From contig NZ_CAJXQY010000039.1 of assembly GCF_913058315.1 (NCBI RefSeq), forward strand, positions 1-34,490: a stretch of 34,490 bases of DNA. Reading direction: 5' to 3'. The translations under genes and the position numbers were made by a program. Numbering within the stretch: the first letter of the stretch is position 1; every line of letters begins with the position of its first letter. Positions 34,291-34,490 of this stretch are shown in pieces. The notes under the pieces are model-generated. The model had not been told where the DNA came from. It was given only the letters and a program-made list of their open reading frames with translations, and did not search any database. Origin of the DNA: an uncultured Alteromonas sp. (lineage in GTDB: Bacteria > Pseudomonadota > Gammaproteobacteria > Enterobacterales > Alteromonadaceae).

Positions 34291-34490
34291 ATGCATGGAT
34301 TTACTCTCGCTTTAACCATTATGATTGCGATGCTGATCGTCGCGCCACGACTCGCCGCCGCGGCCTCAAAAAGTACTGAACTCAACGAATACCTGCAAAG
34401 TGAGTTGCAGTATATTGCAACCTTAAATGAGCGCAGTGATATAGCAGGCACCAGACTTTATATCTCTGCTTCGCCAGTTATCACCAGTGC
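34291..34490 (+). CDS. N-terminus of an exported protein (cut by window end)
   Basis: From ATG 34291 the frame stays open to the last base (66 complete codons). It begins with a good signal peptide (FTLALTIMIAMLIVAPRLAAAA, cleavage after about residue 25), followed by a Glu/Leu-rich, probably helical start of the mature protein. AGTAGG lies three bases before the ATG, a close but usable ribosome site. The function cannot be told from this fragment. It starts 68 bases after hemY, with no clear terminator between. Confidence 0.55.
   Translation, partial: MHGFTLALTIMIAMLIVAPRLAAAASKSTELNEYLQSELQYIATLNERSDIAGTRLYISASPVITS

Overview
The window looks like chromosome of a free-living, probably marine, gammaproteobacterium, most likely order Alteromonadales. 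SpoT (702 aa), RecG (693 aa), HemC (309 aa) and omega are close in length and sequence to their enterobacterial counterparts. Amino-sugar catabolism uses the non-PTS route known from Shewanella and Alteromonas (NagP permease, NagK kinase, GlmS-like NagB-II, LacI-type NagR, TonB-dependent receptor). No rRNA, tRNA, IS element, phage gene or CRISPR array was seen, and no gap longer than 300 bases lacks a gene.

Layout. (1) 2-739: 3' part of a membrane diguanylate cyclase cut by the window edge. (2) 747-10561, minus strand: a chitin-oligosaccharide/N-acetylglucosamine (GlcNAc) utilisation cluster. It is transcribed TonB receptor > GH20 hexosaminidase > nagK > nagB-II > nagA > nagP and closes with a clear terminator. 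Its control region (10562-10791) carries two identical imperfect palindromes plus a half-site. (3) 10792-13301, plus strand: divergent nagR (LacI family), with a flavin-dependent halogenase-family gene starting 5 bases after it. (4) 13364-16796: BaiN-like flavoprotein, type-B carboxylesterase lipoprotein and Prx5-type peroxiredoxin. (5) 16943-20391: multidomain secreted subtilase with an attenuator-like leader, then a VpsT/CsgD-like LuxR regulator. (6) 20614-23467: rsmJ and recG, overlapping. (7) 23646-25489: unknown secreted protein, PaiB-like flavin-binding protein and an exported peroxiredoxin-like protein. (8) 25597-29243, minus: gmk, rpoZ, spoT, ridA, with a terminator and a candidate new promoter between rpoZ and spoT. 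(9) 29422-34222, plus: an alpha/beta-hydrolase carboxylesterase, then the compact hemC-hemD-hemX-hemY run. (10) 34291 to the end: start of an exported protein.

How the nag genes fit together (inference from families): the receptor imports chito-oligosaccharides across the outer membrane, periplasmic GH20 releases GlcNAc, NagP carries it across the inner membrane, NagK makes GlcNAc-6-P, NagA deacetylates it and NagB-II yields fructose-6-P. NagR presumably represses from the paired palindromes. The halogenase-like protein is the one member with no obvious step.

The items most worth a second look are the intact halogenase-family gene coupled to nagR, the operator architecture, the leader of the secreted protease, the VpsT-like regulator with a WFKR motif and an adjacent paired TGTACA element, and the terminator plus promoter separating spoT from rpoZ. 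None is claimed as a proven new system.
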